Shown here: piece by piece, positions 63,919 to 64,000 of the stretch
Layout of the letters: every line of letters begins with the position of its first letter
Numbering within the stretch: the stretch's first letter is position 1
DNA from: an uncultured Lachnospiraceae bacterium
GTDB taxonomy: Bacteria; Bacillota; Clostridia; Lachnospirales; Lachnospiraceae
Direction: 5' to 3'
Assembly (NCBI GenBank): GCA_947246015.1
Contig: CAMXQE010000014.1
Span: 23,492 to 87,491, forward strand
Length of the DNA: 64,000 bases
Translations under genes and position numbers: made by a program
Notes under the pieces: generated by a model
The model's input: the letters and a program-made list of their open reading frames with translations, nothing else
The model's database searches: none
What the model was told of the DNA's origin: nothing

Positions 63919-64000
63919 ATCAATAACCATTCCTTTACGTTATTCGAAAACCTCACACCATAATTTCACTTGTAACATTCCATTAGACAGATTGAATCAA

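Noticed and set aside
1..64000. CRISPR arrays and rRNA genes
   Set aside because: No regularly spaced direct repeats with unique spacers and no rRNA-like stretches were seen.

Overview
The window looks like a chromosomal segment of a motile, anaerobic Lachnospiraceae bacterium (Clostridia). I infer this from gene content and order: a cdaA-ybbR-glmM chain, an mbl-like mreB beside flgF/flgG-type rod genes, a yvyF-comFC pair, ftsE-ftsX-M23-S41 division genes, DUF3048 and YjfB proteins, LplB/YtcP sugar importers with AraC regulators, acyl-ACP thioesterases, and the long form of LeuA. The genus cannot be fixed from the sequence alone. Most core genes lie on the minus strand.

Region 1 (1-9.8 kb) is one minus-strand transcription unit: MoxR ATPase, DUF58 protein, membrane transglutaminase, an AAA-like/PD-(D/E)XK protein, a small conserved protein, and a giant HEAT-like protein that leaves the window at base 1. 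Genes 1 to 5 overlap one another, except that the fourth has a second possible start just clear of its neighbour. Region 2 (10.2-15.9 kb) is a sugar ABC importer (binding lipoprotein plus two permeases). It is divergent from two tandem paralogous AraC regulators and has palindromic operator candidates between the two units. Region 3 (15.8-22 kb) holds nucleotide-sugar and surface-glycan genes (manC, fcl, a polytopic membrane protein, rmlD), a third AraC regulator and a DivPAP protein.

Region 4 (22-43 kb) is core: a DUF3048 lipoprotein, leuA, HPr, glmM, ybbR, cdaA, two uncharacterised membrane proteins, yvyF, comFC, recD2, flagellar rod genes, mreB/mbl, uvrA and uvrB. Region 5 (43-46.3 kb) is an AT-rich accessory insert with a YhcG-type nuclease under a possible LexA-type box, an XRE regulator and a methyltransferase. 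Region 6 (46.3-58.7 kb) returns to core: S41 and M23 peptidases, ftsX, ftsE, a PucR-like regulator, a TagA-type glycosyltransferase, YjfB, a CPBP protease, a CvfB-like RNA-binding protein, two acyl-ACP thioesterases, and a DUF4430/ECF-S pair.

Region 7 (58.7-64 kb) is an accessory and decay zone. It holds a short GH43-like ORF, an XRE pseudogene, scraps of at least two toxin-antitoxin modules (DUF4258/YgiT and antitoxin/PIN), a tRNA-Gln 3' fragment with its terminator, a MNT/HEPN pair, a frameshifted OmpR-type DNA-binding protein, a TfoX-C protein, a DUF6061-like protein and a NUDIX hydrolase. Two families of interspersed hairpin elements lie between genes. One (about 23.5, 25.35, 34.4 and 45.25 kb) keeps its outer stem while the stem sequence changes. 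The other is a 26-bp hairpin at 56.3 kb with weaker relatives at 52.7 and 54.5 kb.
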